DNA from: CAVTPU01 sp963736695
GTDB lineage: Bacteria > Actinomycetota > Actinomycetes > Mycobacteriales > Micromonosporaceae
NCBI GenBank assembly: GCA_963736695.1
Contig: CAVTPU010000004.1
Coordinates: 1,736,001-1,800,000 of the forward strand
Direction: 5' to 3'
Length of the DNA stretch: 64,000 bases
Shown here: positions 26,300-34,378 of the stretch, in pieces
How the letters are laid out: each line of letters opens with the position of its first letter
Position numbering within the stretch: position 1 is the stretch's first letter
The notes under the pieces: generated by a model
Told to the model about the DNA's origin: nothing
Databases searched by the model: none
What the model saw: only the letters and a program-made list of their open reading frames with translations
Made by a program: the position numbers and the translations under genes

Positions 26300-26941
26300 C
26301 TAACGGGGCATGGCGGCGATCCGCTTCGCGAGTGCGCGAAACGCCTTGCCCCGATGACTGATCGCGTCCTTTTCGGCGGCGGTGAGCTCCGCGTTGGTGC
26401 GGCTCTCGCCGTCGGCCACGAAGGCGGGGTCATAGCCGAAACCGTTGCCGCCGCGCGGATGGCGAATCAGATGCCCCCGCATCGTCGCCTCGACGACGAC
26501 CTCGGAGTCCGGACCCCCGTCGGGGGTGACCAGGGCGGCGGCGCAGACGAAGGCGGCGCCGCGTTGGTCATCGCCGACGTCATGGAGTTGGGCGAGCACG
26601 AGGTCGAGGTTGGCCTTGTCGCGCGCGGCGGAGTCACCGCCGTGCGCGGCCCATCGCGCACTGAAGACTCCGGGCATGCCGTTGAGCGCGTCCACGGCGA
26701 GGCCGGAGTCGTCGGCGATCGTCGGCAGTCCCGTGTGGAGGGCGCCGTCCCGCGCTTTGAGCAGCGCGTTGTCGCGAAAGGTCAGCCCGGTCTCGGGCAC
26801 CTCGTCAAAGGGCTCGACCTCGTCGAGGCCGACGAGGGTCGCGACGCCGACGCCGAGCGCCTCGTCGAGGATGCGACGCAGCTCGGCGACCTTCTTGTGG
26901 TTACGGGTGGCCAACAGCAGCCGGGTCGGGGCGACGCTCAC
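26300..26941 (-). CDS. rdgB: Non-canonical purine NTP pyrophosphatase (RdgB/HAM1)
   Basis: Hydrolyses ITP, dITP and XTP to monophosphates, keeping deaminated purines out of nucleic acids. 213 residues. Family signatures: LLLATRNHKKVAELRRIL at the start, LKARDGALHTGLPTIADDSG with the metal-binding acids, PGVFSARWA, and GGNGFGYDPAFVADGESRTN with AELTAAEKDAISHRGKAF. GTG 26941 overlaps the rph stop, so the two are coupled. Same rph-rdgB order as in mycobacteria. Confidence 0.95.
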   Translation of the reverse strand: MSVAPTRLLLATRNHKKVAELRRILDEALGVGVATLVGLDEVEPFDEVPETGLTFRDNALLKARDGALHTGLPTIADDSGLAVDALNGMPGVFSARWAAHGGDSAARDKANLDLVLAQLHDVGDDQRGAAFVCAAALVTPDGGPDSEVVVEATMRGHLIRHPRGGNGFGYDPAFVADGESRTNAELTAAEKDAISHRGKAFRALAKRIAAMPR

Positions 26942-27666
26942 GCGTCCAACGCGATCTGCTGGTGCATCGCGAGTTCGGCACAGCCCGCGACGGCCAGGTC
27001 GAGCAGCGCGTCGAGCTGCACGCGGGAGAAGACGCCCGCCTCGCCGGTGCCCTGCACCTCGACGAAGTCGCCGGCTCCGGTGCACACGACGTTCATGTCG
27101 ACCTCGGCGGTCACGTCTTCGGCATAACACAGGTCGAGTCGGGGTTCGCCGGCGATGATGCCGACGCTGACCGCGGCGACCGACCTGGGCAGGGTCTTCG
27201 CCGGCGACGCGGCGAGTTTTCCGCGTCCGGCGAGCCACGACACCGCGTCATGCAGAGCCACATAGGCGCCGGTGATGGCGGCGGTGCGGGTGCCACCGTC
27301 GGCCTGCAACACGTCACAGTCGAGCACAATGGAGTTTTCGCCGAGCGCCGCCAGGTCGATGCTGGCGCGCAGGCTCCGCCCGATGAGTCGGGAGATCTCG
27401 TGGGTGCGCCCGCCGATGCGCCCCTTCACCGACTCCCGATCGGACCGGGTCGTGGTGGCCCGGGGCAGCATCGAATATTCGCTGGTGACCCATCCGAGTC
27501 CGGAGCCTCTGCGCCAGCGTGGCACGCCCTCGGTGACGCTCGCGGTGCACAGCACCCGGGTGGCTCCGAACTCGACGAGCACCGACCCCTCGGGGTGCGT
27601 GCTCCAGTGTCGGGTGATGGTGATGGGGCGCAGTTGTGCGGCGGTCCGCGCATCGGGTCGAGCCAT
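26938..27666 (-). CDS. rph: Ribonuclease PH
   Basis: Phosphorolytic 3'-5' exoribonuclease that trims tRNA precursors. 242 residues, normal length. Conserved features: ITRHWSTHPEGSVLVEFGAT, SEYSMLPRATTTRSDRES, RTHEISRLIGRSLRA (phosphate-binding arginines) and DCDVLQADGGTRTAAITGA. Start at 27666 in MARPDARTAAQLRP. Downstream rdgB overlaps it; the MBL hydrolase gene ends 48 bases upstream of its start, so the set murI-MBL-rph-rdgB probably forms one transcript. Confidence 0.96.
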   Translation of the reverse strand: MARPDARTAAQLRPITITRHWSTHPEGSVLVEFGATRVLCTASVTEGVPRWRRGSGLGWVTSEYSMLPRATTTRSDRESVKGRIGGRTHEISRLIGRSLRASIDLAALGENSIVLDCDVLQADGGTRTAAITGAYVALHDAVSWLAGRGKLAASPAKTLPRSVAAVSVGIIAGEPRLDLCYAEDVTAEVDMNVVCTGAGDFVEVQGTGEAGVFSRVQLDALLDLAVAGCAELAMHQQIALDA

Positions 27667-27714
27667 CCGGCCAGCCTACTGGGTGCCGGCGACATCATGA
27701 CGCGGCCTGGCGGG

Positions 27715-28464
27715 TCAGACGTCGTAGCGCGCCCCCGGCCGCGCGATCTCCACCGGACCGGCGAAGACCGAGCTGGCCGCGTCGAAGGCTCGGGCTTCGC
27801 TGCCCCACGCGGTGACCAGATGGGTGAGCACCAGCCGGCTGACGTCCGCCTTCGCCGCGATCTCGCCCGCGTCTCGACCGGTCAGATGCAGGTCGGGCGG
27901 GTTGGGTTCACCGTCGAGATAGCTCGCCTCGCAGAGGAACAGGTCGGCGCCGCGCGCGAGGCGTTCGAGCGCCGGGCACGGGGCCGTGTCGGCCGAATAG
28001 GTGAGCACCCGATGGTTGTGTTCCAGCCGCACGGCATAGGTCTCGACGGGATGGTTGACCCGCTCGACGGTGACGGTGAACGGACCGATGGTGCGGGTGC
28101 CTGAGGACAGCTCATGGAAGACATAGACGTCATCGAGCGGGGCTTCGCCGACATCGCCATAGCCGTCGGCGAGCCGTTGGGCGGTGCCGGGCGGGCCGAA
28201 GACAGGCAGCGGTGGATAGGGCCCGTCCGGGGCATAGCGGCGCACCACCACATAGCCGCAGGCGTCGAGCACATGATCAGAGTGCAGGTGGCTCAGGAGA
28301 ATCGCGTCGATGCTCGTGAGTGAGGCATAACGCTGCAATGCCGACAGGGAGCCGGTGCCGAAGTCGAGCATGAGGCCAAAGCGGTCGGCCTCCACGAGAT
28401 AGGCCGAGCACGCGGAGTCGGGTCCCGGAAAGCTTCCCGCGCAACCCAACACCGTCAATCTCAT
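27715..28464 (-). CDS. MBL-fold metallo-hydrolase
   Basis: A 249-residue metallo-beta-lactamase-fold enzyme. RLTVLGCAGSFPGPDSACSA is the usual start, the zinc motif LLSHLHSDHVLD is intact, and EASYLDG and LVLTHLVTAW supply later ligands. It resembles the mycobacterial protein between murI and rph (Rv1339 position), a cyclic-nucleotide phosphodiesterase-like or RNase Z-like hydrolase. ATG 28464 overlaps the murI stop (ATGA). Substrate is not determined by the sequence. Confidence 0.88.
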   Translation of the reverse strand: MRLTVLGCAGSFPGPDSACSAYLVEADRFGLMLDFGTGSLSALQRYASLTSIDAILLSHLHSDHVLDACGYVVVRRYAPDGPYPPLPVFGPPGTAQRLADGYGDVGEAPLDDVYVFHELSSGTRTIGPFTVTVERVNHPVETYAVRLEHNHRVLTYSADTAPCPALERLARGADLFLCEASYLDGEPNPPDLHLTGRDAGEIAAKADVSRLVLTHLVTAWGSEARAFDAASSVFAGPVEIARPGARYDV

Positions 28465-29306
28465 CGCGCGACCTGGACGCTCTCCGGCGACCCGACGCAT
28501 TCCACCGCCACGGGATGCCCGAGGAACCGTTGGGCCAGCCGGGCCAACGGTCGCGGATCACCGGTCACGAGATAGCGATGCTGCGGGCCGTCGCCCGTCA
28601 CCGTCGATTCACAGTCACTTTCTGGTACGGCGTACAGCTGCGCGGTTTGGGTCAACACGCGGTAGACCTCTTTGGCGGTCTCGTCGGCGCTGGAGACCAG
28701 GGTGACGTTGTCGCCCATCACCAGACCGATGACGCCCGCGAGCATCGGATAGTGCGTGCAGCCCAGCACCAACGTGTCGATCTCGGCGCACTGCAATGGG
28801 TCCAGGTAGGACTGAGCGAGTCCGAGCAGGGCCCGGCCCGATGTGACGCCGCGTTCGACGAAGTCGACGAACTGCGGGCACGCGACCGAGCTCACCTGCA
28901 CGTGTGGAGCGGCGGCGAAGGCGTCGACGTAGGCTCCGCTGGTGGTCGTCGCGACCGTGCCGATCACCCCGACCCGCCCGCTGCGGGTCGCGGCTGCGGC
29001 CCGGCGCACGGCGGGGCGGATCACCTCGACGACCGGCACCGAATAGCGTTCGCGGGCGTCGTGCAGGCAGGCCGCGGACGCCGTGTTGCACGCGATGACG
29101 AGCAGCTTCACCCCCTCGTCGACGAGCCGGTCGAGGCAGGCGAGGGCATGGCGACGCACCTCGGCGATCGGCTTCGGCCCGTAGGGGACGTGGGCCGTGT
29201 CCGCGAGATAGATCATCTTTTCGTGGGGCAGCTGGTCGAGGATCGCCCGCGCAACAGTAAGACCGCCCACGCCTGAGTCGAAGATCCCGAGCGGAGCGTC
29301 CGTCAT
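28461..29306 (-). CDS. murI: Glutamate racemase
   Basis: Interconverts L- and D-glutamate for peptidoglycan synthesis. 281 residues. The two catalytic cysteines are in VIACNTASAACLHDAR and LVLGCTHYPMLAGVIG. The N-terminal IFDSGVGGLTVARAILDQLP and TAHVPYGPKP blocks are intact. ATG 29306 fits the family N-terminus (MTDAPLGIFDSG); the open frame continues upstream without a signal. First gene of the murI-MBL-rph-rdgB set. Confidence 0.96.
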   Translation of the reverse strand: MTDAPLGIFDSGVGGLTVARAILDQLPHEKMIYLADTAHVPYGPKPIAEVRRHALACLDRLVDEGVKLLVIACNTASAACLHDARERYSVPVVEVIRPAVRRAAAATRSGRVGVIGTVATTTSGAYVDAFAAAPHVQVSSVACPQFVDFVERGVTSGRALLGLAQSYLDPLQCAEIDTLVLGCTHYPMLAGVIGLVMGDNVTLVSSADETAKEVYRVLTQTAQLYAVPESDCESTVTGDGPQHRYLVTGDPRPLARLAQRFLGHPVAVECVGSPESVQVAR

Positions 29307-29546
29307 CTTGCGGAGCCTACGCTGATCTAGCGTGGCGACACCCACGCTCCCGGCAAAGATGTCGCCAACGTGACACGCTGGCGAGCCACCCGAACACCTC
29401 GCCCGACACGGTCCGCGATGTCAGCCGAGCGGGGGGACACACCGCGCACGACTGCGCCCAACGTTGCGGCGTGCCCGGGAGGTGCATATTGTTCCCAATG
29501 TTGAGCCAGTCGGGCATTGGGCCCGTCGGCGGTGAGAGGAGACGAC

Positions 29547-30023
29547 GTGCCGAGCGACACCTCAGCCCCGCTGGCCCCGCCACAGGGCGCGGTGCCGACC
29601 CAACCCGGCGGCGCAGCCCCATCCGGCGCCACGGCCCCATCCGGCGTCTTCCGGACGATCCCGGCTCCCGCCCACCCACGAACCGGCCCGGCCGCGTGGA
29701 GTGTCGGCGCCGAGAACGCGTCGACGGCGACCCCCGATCAGGAGCCCGAACCGAAACTGCGGCAGCTGCTCGGCGTCTGCGGCTGGGCGGCTGTGCTCGG
29801 CGGGATCGGGCTCATCGTCGGCGTACGAGGCCTGCTTGGTCTTATGGCCGGCGACCCGCCTGGGTGGTATGAGCCGAGCATCGTCATCGTCGGCCTGGCA
29901 GGCATCGGACTCAGTGTCGCGGCGTTCCTCACCGTGCACCGCGAGCGCGTTCCGTGGATGCTGCTCGGCGGCTCGTCACTGGCCCTGCTCACCGGAATGA
30001 TCCTCACGGCGGTCGCCTTCTAA
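29547..30023 (+). CDS. Small membrane protein with a Pro/Ala-rich N-terminus
   Basis: A 158-residue protein of unknown family. Residues 1-70 are Pro, Ala, Gly and Thr rich and probably disordered in the cytoplasm. Three membrane helices follow: GVCGWAAVLGGIGLIVGVRG, SIVIVGLAGIGLSVAAFLTV and WMLLGGSSLALLTGMILTAV. GTG 29547 follows AGAGGAG. It points against cysM (20 bases between stops) and sits where mycobacteria carry a rhomboid protease gene; it has no rhomboid catalytic motif. Confidence 0.7.
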   Translation: MPSDTSAPLAPPQGAVPTQPGGAAPSGATAPSGVFRTIPAPAHPRTGPAAWSVGAENASTATPDQEPEPKLRQLLGVCGWAAVLGGIGLIVGVRGLLGLMAGDPPGWYEPSIVIVGLAGIGLSVAAFLTVHRERVPWMLLGGSSLALLTGMILTAVAF

Positions 30024-30042
30024 CAGGCGAACGGTGTCGGAG

Positions 30043-30993
30043 TCAGGCCCAGAGCTGACCTTCGAGAGACTGCTCCGCCTCGGCGAGGGTGCCGGTGTAG
30101 GCACCGGTGGAGAGGTATTTCCAGCCGCCGTCGGCGACGATGAACGCGATGTCGGCTCGTTGTCCGGCCTTGGCCGCCGTGTGGGCGATGGCGAGCGCGG
30201 CATGCAGGACCGCGCCGGTGGAGAAGCCGGCGAAGATGCCTTCGACCTCGACGAGTTGACGGGTGCGCAGGATGGCGTCTTGGGTTCCGACGGAGAACCG
30301 GCGGTTGAGGATGGTGGCGTCGTAGAGTTCTGGCACGTATCCCTCGTCGATATTGCGGAGCCCATAGACGAGTTCGCCGTAGCGTGGTTCGGCGGCGACG
30401 ATCTGAATGTCGTCGACCTTCTCCCGCAGATATCGACCAACGCCCATGAGCGTACCGGTGGTGCCGAGGCCCGCGACGAAATGGGTGATGGTGGGGAGAT
30501 CTCGAAGGATCTCCGGGCCGGTGGACTCATAGTGGGCGCGCGCATTGGCGACGTTGGCGTATTGGTTGAGCATGACCCAGTCAGGATGCTCGGCGGCGAT
30601 CTGGCGGGCCATCGCGACGGCCGCGTTCGACCCGCCCGCGGCCGGCGAAAAGATGATCTCCGCGCCATACATGCGGAGTAGTTGCCGACGTTCCGTCGAG
30701 ACGTTCTCCGGCATGACGCAGACGATGCGATAGCCGCGCAGCTTGGCGACCATGGCGAGAGCGATGCCCGTGTTGCCGCTGGTGGGCTCCAGAATCGTGT
30801 CGCCTGCGCGCAGGGTGCCGGCCGCCTCCGCCGCACGGATCATCCACAGGGCGGGGCGGTCCTTGACCGAACCGGTGGGGTTGCGGTCCTCGAGCTTCGC
30901 CCAGAGCCGAACGTCGGTGCTGGGCGAAAGCCGGGGCAGACACACGAGCGGCGTGTTGCCGCACGCGTCGAGGAGACTGTGGTGCGTGGTCAC
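30043..30993 (-). CDS. cysM: CysO-dependent cysteine synthase (CysM type)
   Basis: PLP enzyme making cysteine, in this gene context from O-phosphoserine and the thiocarboxylated carrier CysO. 316 residues. PLP lysine in RNPTGSVKDRPALWMIR, substrate loop EPTSGNTGIALAMVAKL, phosphate-binding GLGTTGTLMGVG. The C-terminus (KYLSTGAYTGTLAEAEQSLE) is the extended form seen in mycobacterial CysM. GTG 30993 lies 13 bases after the cysO stop, so mec-cysO-cysM reads as one unit. Confidence 0.92.
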   Translation of the reverse strand: MTTHHSLLDACGNTPLVCLPRLSPSTDVRLWAKLEDRNPTGSVKDRPALWMIRAAEAAGTLRAGDTILEPTSGNTGIALAMVAKLRGYRIVCVMPENVSTERRQLLRMYGAEIIFSPAAGGSNAAVAMARQIAAEHPDWVMLNQYANVANARAHYESTGPEILRDLPTITHFVAGLGTTGTLMGVGRYLREKVDDIQIVAAEPRYGELVYGLRNIDEGYVPELYDATILNRRFSVGTQDAILRTRQLVEVEGIFAGFSTGAVLHAALAIAHTAAKAGQRADIAFIVADGGWKYLSTGAYTGTLAEAEQSLEGQLWA

Positions 30994-31006
30994 GGCTGCG
31001 GCGACC

Positions 31007-31336
31007 CTAGCGGGGGCTCGCGGCATGTCCGGCGAGCGCCTCCACGACGGCCAGGGCCAGCGCGCCGCCGGCGACGGCGGGGAGGATGGTGACGGTGTCG
31101 CCGTCGGCGAGTTTCGCGTCGAGCGCGCCGAGGAAACGCACGTCTTCGTCGTTGATGTAGATGTTGATGAAGCGATGCAGCGATCCGTCGTCGGTGACGA
31201 GCCGCGCGTGAATGCCGGGGAATCGCCCGTCGAGGTCGGCGAGGAGGTCGGCGATGGTGTCGCCGGTGCCGGTGACGACCTTCGCCCCGTCGGTGAGGGG
31301 TCGCAAAATGGTTGGAATTCGGACATCAACGGCCAT
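31007..31336 (-). CDS. cysO: CysO sulfur-carrier protein with an 18-residue tail after Gly-Gly
   Basis: A ubiquitin-like (MoaD/ThiS) carrier of 109 residues: IPTILRPLTDGAKVVTG, INIYINDEDVRFLGALDAKL and DGDTVTILPAVAGG are typical. Working CysO ends in Gly-Gly, the site of thiocarboxylation. Here Gly90-Gly91 is followed by 18 more residues (ALALAVVEALAGHAASPR) before a TAG at 31007-31009. The tail must be removed before the protein can be activated, and the adjacent JAMM protease Mec is the obvious candidate. Alternatively the gene carries a small frame change. Start ATG 31336 has an AAGGAG-like site close upstream. Confidence 0.9.
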   Translation of the reverse strand: MAVDVRIPTILRPLTDGAKVVTGTGDTIADLLADLDGRFPGIHARLVTDDGSLHRFINIYINDEDVRFLGALDAKLADGDTVTILPAVAGGALALAVVEALAGHAASPR

Positions 31337-31424
31337 GGCGGTGCACTCCTTGAAGATAGGGCTAAAAAGGGCAAACAACGTCGAGGGTACGAGGGGCGGA
31401 TCGTCGGTCGGCGGACCGGAGGGA

Positions 31425-31910
31425 TCAGGCGCGACACTCGTAGTCGACGGTCGCCGGGCTTTGCCCGAACATGTAGGACTGCACGGCGGTCGAGTCGACC
31501 GCCACACTCACGACTTGGACGGGCTCCTCGGTCACGGTCGCGTCGACGATGCGAAACGAGCGGACTTCGGTGACGTCCGGATCGCGGGTGGAGACCAGCA
31601 GATAGTGCGCGTCAGGCTCGCTGGCGAGCGCAATGTCCGTACGGGAAGGATATGCCTCGGTGGCGGTGTGTGAGTGATAGATGATCACGGGCGCTTCGTC
31701 CCGATCATCCATCTCGCGCCACACTCGCAGCTGCTCCATCGGATCGAACCGATAGAAGGTGCTGGACCGCTCGGCGTTGTCCATGGCGACGTGCCGGACG
31801 GGTTCGCGCGTCGATTCCGGACCCGCGACCACGCCGCAGGCCTCGTCGGGGTGGTCTCGGCGGGCGTGCGCGACGATCGCGTCGAGGATCGCGGCGTCGA
31901 GGGTGAGCAC
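31425..31910 (-). CDS. mec: Mec, JAMM/M67 metallopeptidase for CysO-cysteine
   Basis: Releases cysteine from the CysO-cysteine adduct. 161 residues. JAMM motif complete: Glu23 in HPDEACGVVAG and His79-x-His81-x7-Ser89-x2-Asp92 in HSHTATEAYPSRTD. It lies directly upstream of cysO and cysM (88 bases to cysO), the same order as in mycobacteria. The C-terminal VTEEPVQVV tail is usual for the family. Confidence 0.93.
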   Translation of the reverse strand: MLTLDAAILDAIVAHARRDHPDEACGVVAGPESTREPVRHVAMDNAERSSTFYRFDPMEQLRVWREMDDRDEAPVIIYHSHTATEAYPSRTDIALASEPDAHYLLVSTRDPDVTEVRSFRIVDATVTEEPVQVVSVAVDSTAVQSYMFGQSPATVDYECRA

Positions 31911-31973
31911 CTGGCAAGTTTAGCGATTCCTGCAACGATCGGCGAGGCCGTCGACCAGAGCGAACGCCGAGAT

Positions 31974-32477
31974 TCAGGTCTCCATCGTGAGCGCGGCGAG
32001 CAACGACTCCTGCAGATAGCTGAGGAAGGCGTAGATCGACAGCTGGCCGACCCGGGGCGAGGTCGGGTGACGCAGCACGGCCTCGTCGAGTTCGGTCTCG
32101 ATGTCGGTCTCGTCGGTGATCTCCAGCCGAACGCCGATCGCGATCCGCAGATCGGTGAGCGCCCGCAGCCACGCGTCCGCGGCCTCGTCGTCGAGCCGGA
32201 CCTCACCGTTGCCGTCGACAAGACCGGCGAGGACCGTGCGCGCTTGGTCGAGTTTGGCGCTCGTGAGGTCCGGCTCGGTGATCTGGCGAAATTGCGAGTT
32301 TTCATCGGGATTATCGGGATAGACGTCCGGGAAGAGCCGCCGCATGACCGGGTCGGTCCGGTCGTGCGGTGACGCCATCATCGTGGCCAGCTCCGCCACC
32401 ACCTGACGCAACACGCGAGTCTCCTGCGTGCTGAAACGCGCGACGCAGACCGGGCCCGAACGGTGAAACATCGTCAT
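31974..32477 (-). CDS. DUF2017-family protein
   Basis: A 167-residue protein of an actinobacterial family always found beside clpS (Rv1332 position in mycobacteria). Blocks: FSTQETRVLRQVVAELATMM, DPVMRRLFPDVYPDN, DAWLRALTDLRIAIGVRLEI and YLQESLLAAL. Largely helical and acidic, cytoplasmic, function unknown. ATG 32477 overlaps the clpS stop (ATGA), which favours a role linked to ClpS; ATG 32471 is an alternative. Confidence 0.88.
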   Translation of the reverse strand: MTMFHRSGPVCVARFSTQETRVLRQVVAELATMMASPHDRTDPVMRRLFPDVYPDNPDENSQFRQITEPDLTSAKLDQARTVLAGLVDGNGEVRLDDEAADAWLRALTDLRIAIGVRLEITDETDIETELDEAVLRHPTSPRVGQLSIYAFLSYLQESLLAALTMET

Positions 32478-32758
32478 GACTTGTCGACCGTCGCCCACAG
32501 GCCATAGGCGTGCAGCCGACTCGCGTCGAACTCCATGCGTTCCCGAACCCCGGAGGAGACCACCGCCTTGCCTCGGTGGTGCACGTCGAGCATGAGCTGC
32601 TCCGCCTTGTCTCTGCTATAGCCGAAGAGCTTCTGCAAGACCCAGGTCACATAGGACATGAGGTTGACCGGATCGTTCCACACGATGGTCACCCACGGCA
32701 GATCGTGTTGGACCGCCTCATCCGCGGTCTCGACTGGTGCGGTCGCCGGCGCCGTCAT
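32474..32758 (-). CDS. clpS: ATP-dependent Clp protease adaptor ClpS
   Basis: Delivers N-degron substrates to the Clp protease. 94 residues. The ligand pocket is in WVTIVWNDPVNLMSYVTWVL, with the conserved Asn-Asp and the helix after it; FGYSRDKAEQLMLDVHHRGKA binds ClpC/ClpA. The first 20 residues are a disordered Ala/Thr-rich tail, as in other ClpS proteins. First gene of the clpS-DUF2017-mec-cysO-cysM run. Confidence 0.95.
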   Translation of the reverse strand: MTAPATAPVETADEAVQHDLPWVTIVWNDPVNLMSYVTWVLQKLFGYSRDKAEQLMLDVHHRGKAVVSSGVRERMEFDASRLHAYGLWATVDKS

Positions 32759-32849
32759 GACCCCATCGTGCCACCCGCGGCGACGAAGACGCGAAACCAC
32801 AACCTTCGCCGACCCGCGCCGGCCGGGCATCCGACGGCGAGGCGTCGCC

Positions 32850-34250
32850 TCAGGGTTCGTAGCGCAACCACCGGCGACCGAGCGTGACCTGCACACCCGG
32901 CTCGAGGACGACCGACTCACCCGCCGGCACCTGCCGTCGACCGGCGCCGTCCGGCGCCGCCCCGGCCGGCTCGATGAACGTCCCGTTGGCCGAGCCGAGG
33001 TCGATGACGGAGACGGTCGACCCGACAACCGCGATTCGGGCGTGTCGCCTCGACACCACGCCCTCGCTGTCGACGATCCGTAGTGGACGGGCCGAGCCAG
33101 CGACCACGTCGGGGTCGTGTTGTGGTTCCCGCCCGATCACATAGTCGGTGTCGAGCTCGAATCGGCTGCCGTCGTCGAGCAGAAGCACGCCGCCGGGGCG
33201 AGCGGCGGTGACGGCGTCGCCGCCGGGCTCCTGTCCCGGCTCCGGCCACACCACCGTGAACCCCGACTGCGCCACCGGGTCCGCTGGGGCCGCGTCGAAC
33301 GTGGGTGCGGCGGGTGGCGGCGCGTCAACGGCTGCGGCGCCGCCAGGCGGCGGAGGCCACGGCGCCGCCTGCGGCGGGGCAGACGGCGGGGCGGCCGGCA
33401 TCGGGGCGGCGGGTGGCATTGGGGCGGGCGGCATCGGGGCGGCGGGCGGCGACACGAACACCGGCTCAAGCGGCGGGGCGGCGGCGACAGAGGCGGGGGG
33501 TTCGGCAGAGACCGCCACGGCTGAGCCGGGCTCGACCTCGGAGGACTCGGCAGAGGATGGCTCCTGCGACGGCGTCAACCGGGCCAACGCCTCGCCGCGC
33601 TGTGGCAGCGGATATTCTTCCGCGCCATCGGCCGCAACCTCAACCGCAGGTTCAGGGTCGTCGCCACCGGTCTCGTCGGCGCCGACGACCGTGGCGGCGG
33701 ACTCACTCTCGACCACAGGCTCAGCCTGCGCCGCACCGTCGGTCACCCCGCTGTCGACTGCCGGGCGATCAGCGGCGGCCCAGTGCAGCCCGCCCGCCAC
33801 AACGACGCCAGCATCCAGACGGGTGCGCAGGTCGGTGGGGCCGGTCACATCCAGGGTCAGGCGGATCGACTCGACCGGGCCGGCCACCAGTCGGTCGACG
33901 GTGGTGATCGCGTCCTCACCGCTGAGGGCGACAACACCATCGGCTGTGCGCAGCTCGGCAGTGGCCGCACCGGAGACGAGCACCGCGCACCGCCCATCCC
34001 GCGCAGGCCCGCTGACGGCACAGGCCGGGAACCATCCCTGCTCGTCGCTGGCGAGCAGGGCGGCGAGACGCCGCACGAGGGCGCTTCCGTCTCCTCCGGC
34101 GGCGGCGACCTCGTCGAAGACGGCGAGCAGTTCATCCACTCCCGTGGCGCTGTCGGCGCAGACGAGCAGAAGATCTCCGGACCGGGCGACCAGCCCCGAG
34201 CCGGGCAGGGGCCGCACGACTGCGCTCGGCTCTCCAGCTGTGTTTGCCAT
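32850..34250 (-). CDS. FHA-domain protein with a long Pro/Ala linker
   Basis: A 466-residue protein. Residues about 10-150 form a compact N-terminal region of unknown fold (GSGLVARSGDLLLVCADSAT, TLDVTGPTDLRTRLDAG). Residues about 170-360 are low-complexity, acidic then Pro/Ala-rich. The last 100 residues are a complete FHA domain (YVIGREPQHDPDVV, VVSRRHARIAVVG, DLGSANGTFIEP), which binds phosphothreonine peptides, so the protein probably acts downstream of Ser/Thr kinases. Start ATG 34250 with AAGGACC upstream; divergent from pncB with 128 bases between. Confidence 0.85.
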   Translation of the reverse strand: MANTAGEPSAVVRPLPGSGLVARSGDLLLVCADSATGVDELLAVFDEVAAAGGDGSALVRRLAALLASDEQGWFPACAVSGPARDGRCAVLVSGAATAELRTADGVVALSGEDAITTVDRLVAGPVESIRLTLDVTGPTDLRTRLDAGVVVAGGLHWAAADRPAVDSGVTDGAAQAEPVVESESAATVVGADETGGDDPEPAVEVAADGAEEYPLPQRGEALARLTPSQEPSSAESSEVEPGSAVAVSAEPPASVAAAPPLEPVFVSPPAAPMPPAPMPPAAPMPAAPPSAPPQAAPWPPPPGGAAAVDAPPPAAPTFDAAPADPVAQSGFTVVWPEPGQEPGGDAVTAARPGGVLLLDDGSRFELDTDYVIGREPQHDPDVVAGSARPLRIVDSEGVVSRRHARIAVVGSTVSVIDLGSANGTFIEPAGAAPDGAGRRQVPAGESVVLEPGVQVTLGRRWLRYEP

Positions 34251-34378
34251 GCCCTGGTCCTTCCCGACAGCGAGGTGACGCGGGTCAGCCGCGCCGGGCA
34301 AGCGTACGGGCAAGGGTCAAGCCCGCACACCTGCGGCACTCGCCACCACCTGCGCAGACGGACCCCTAAGCTGGGCGG

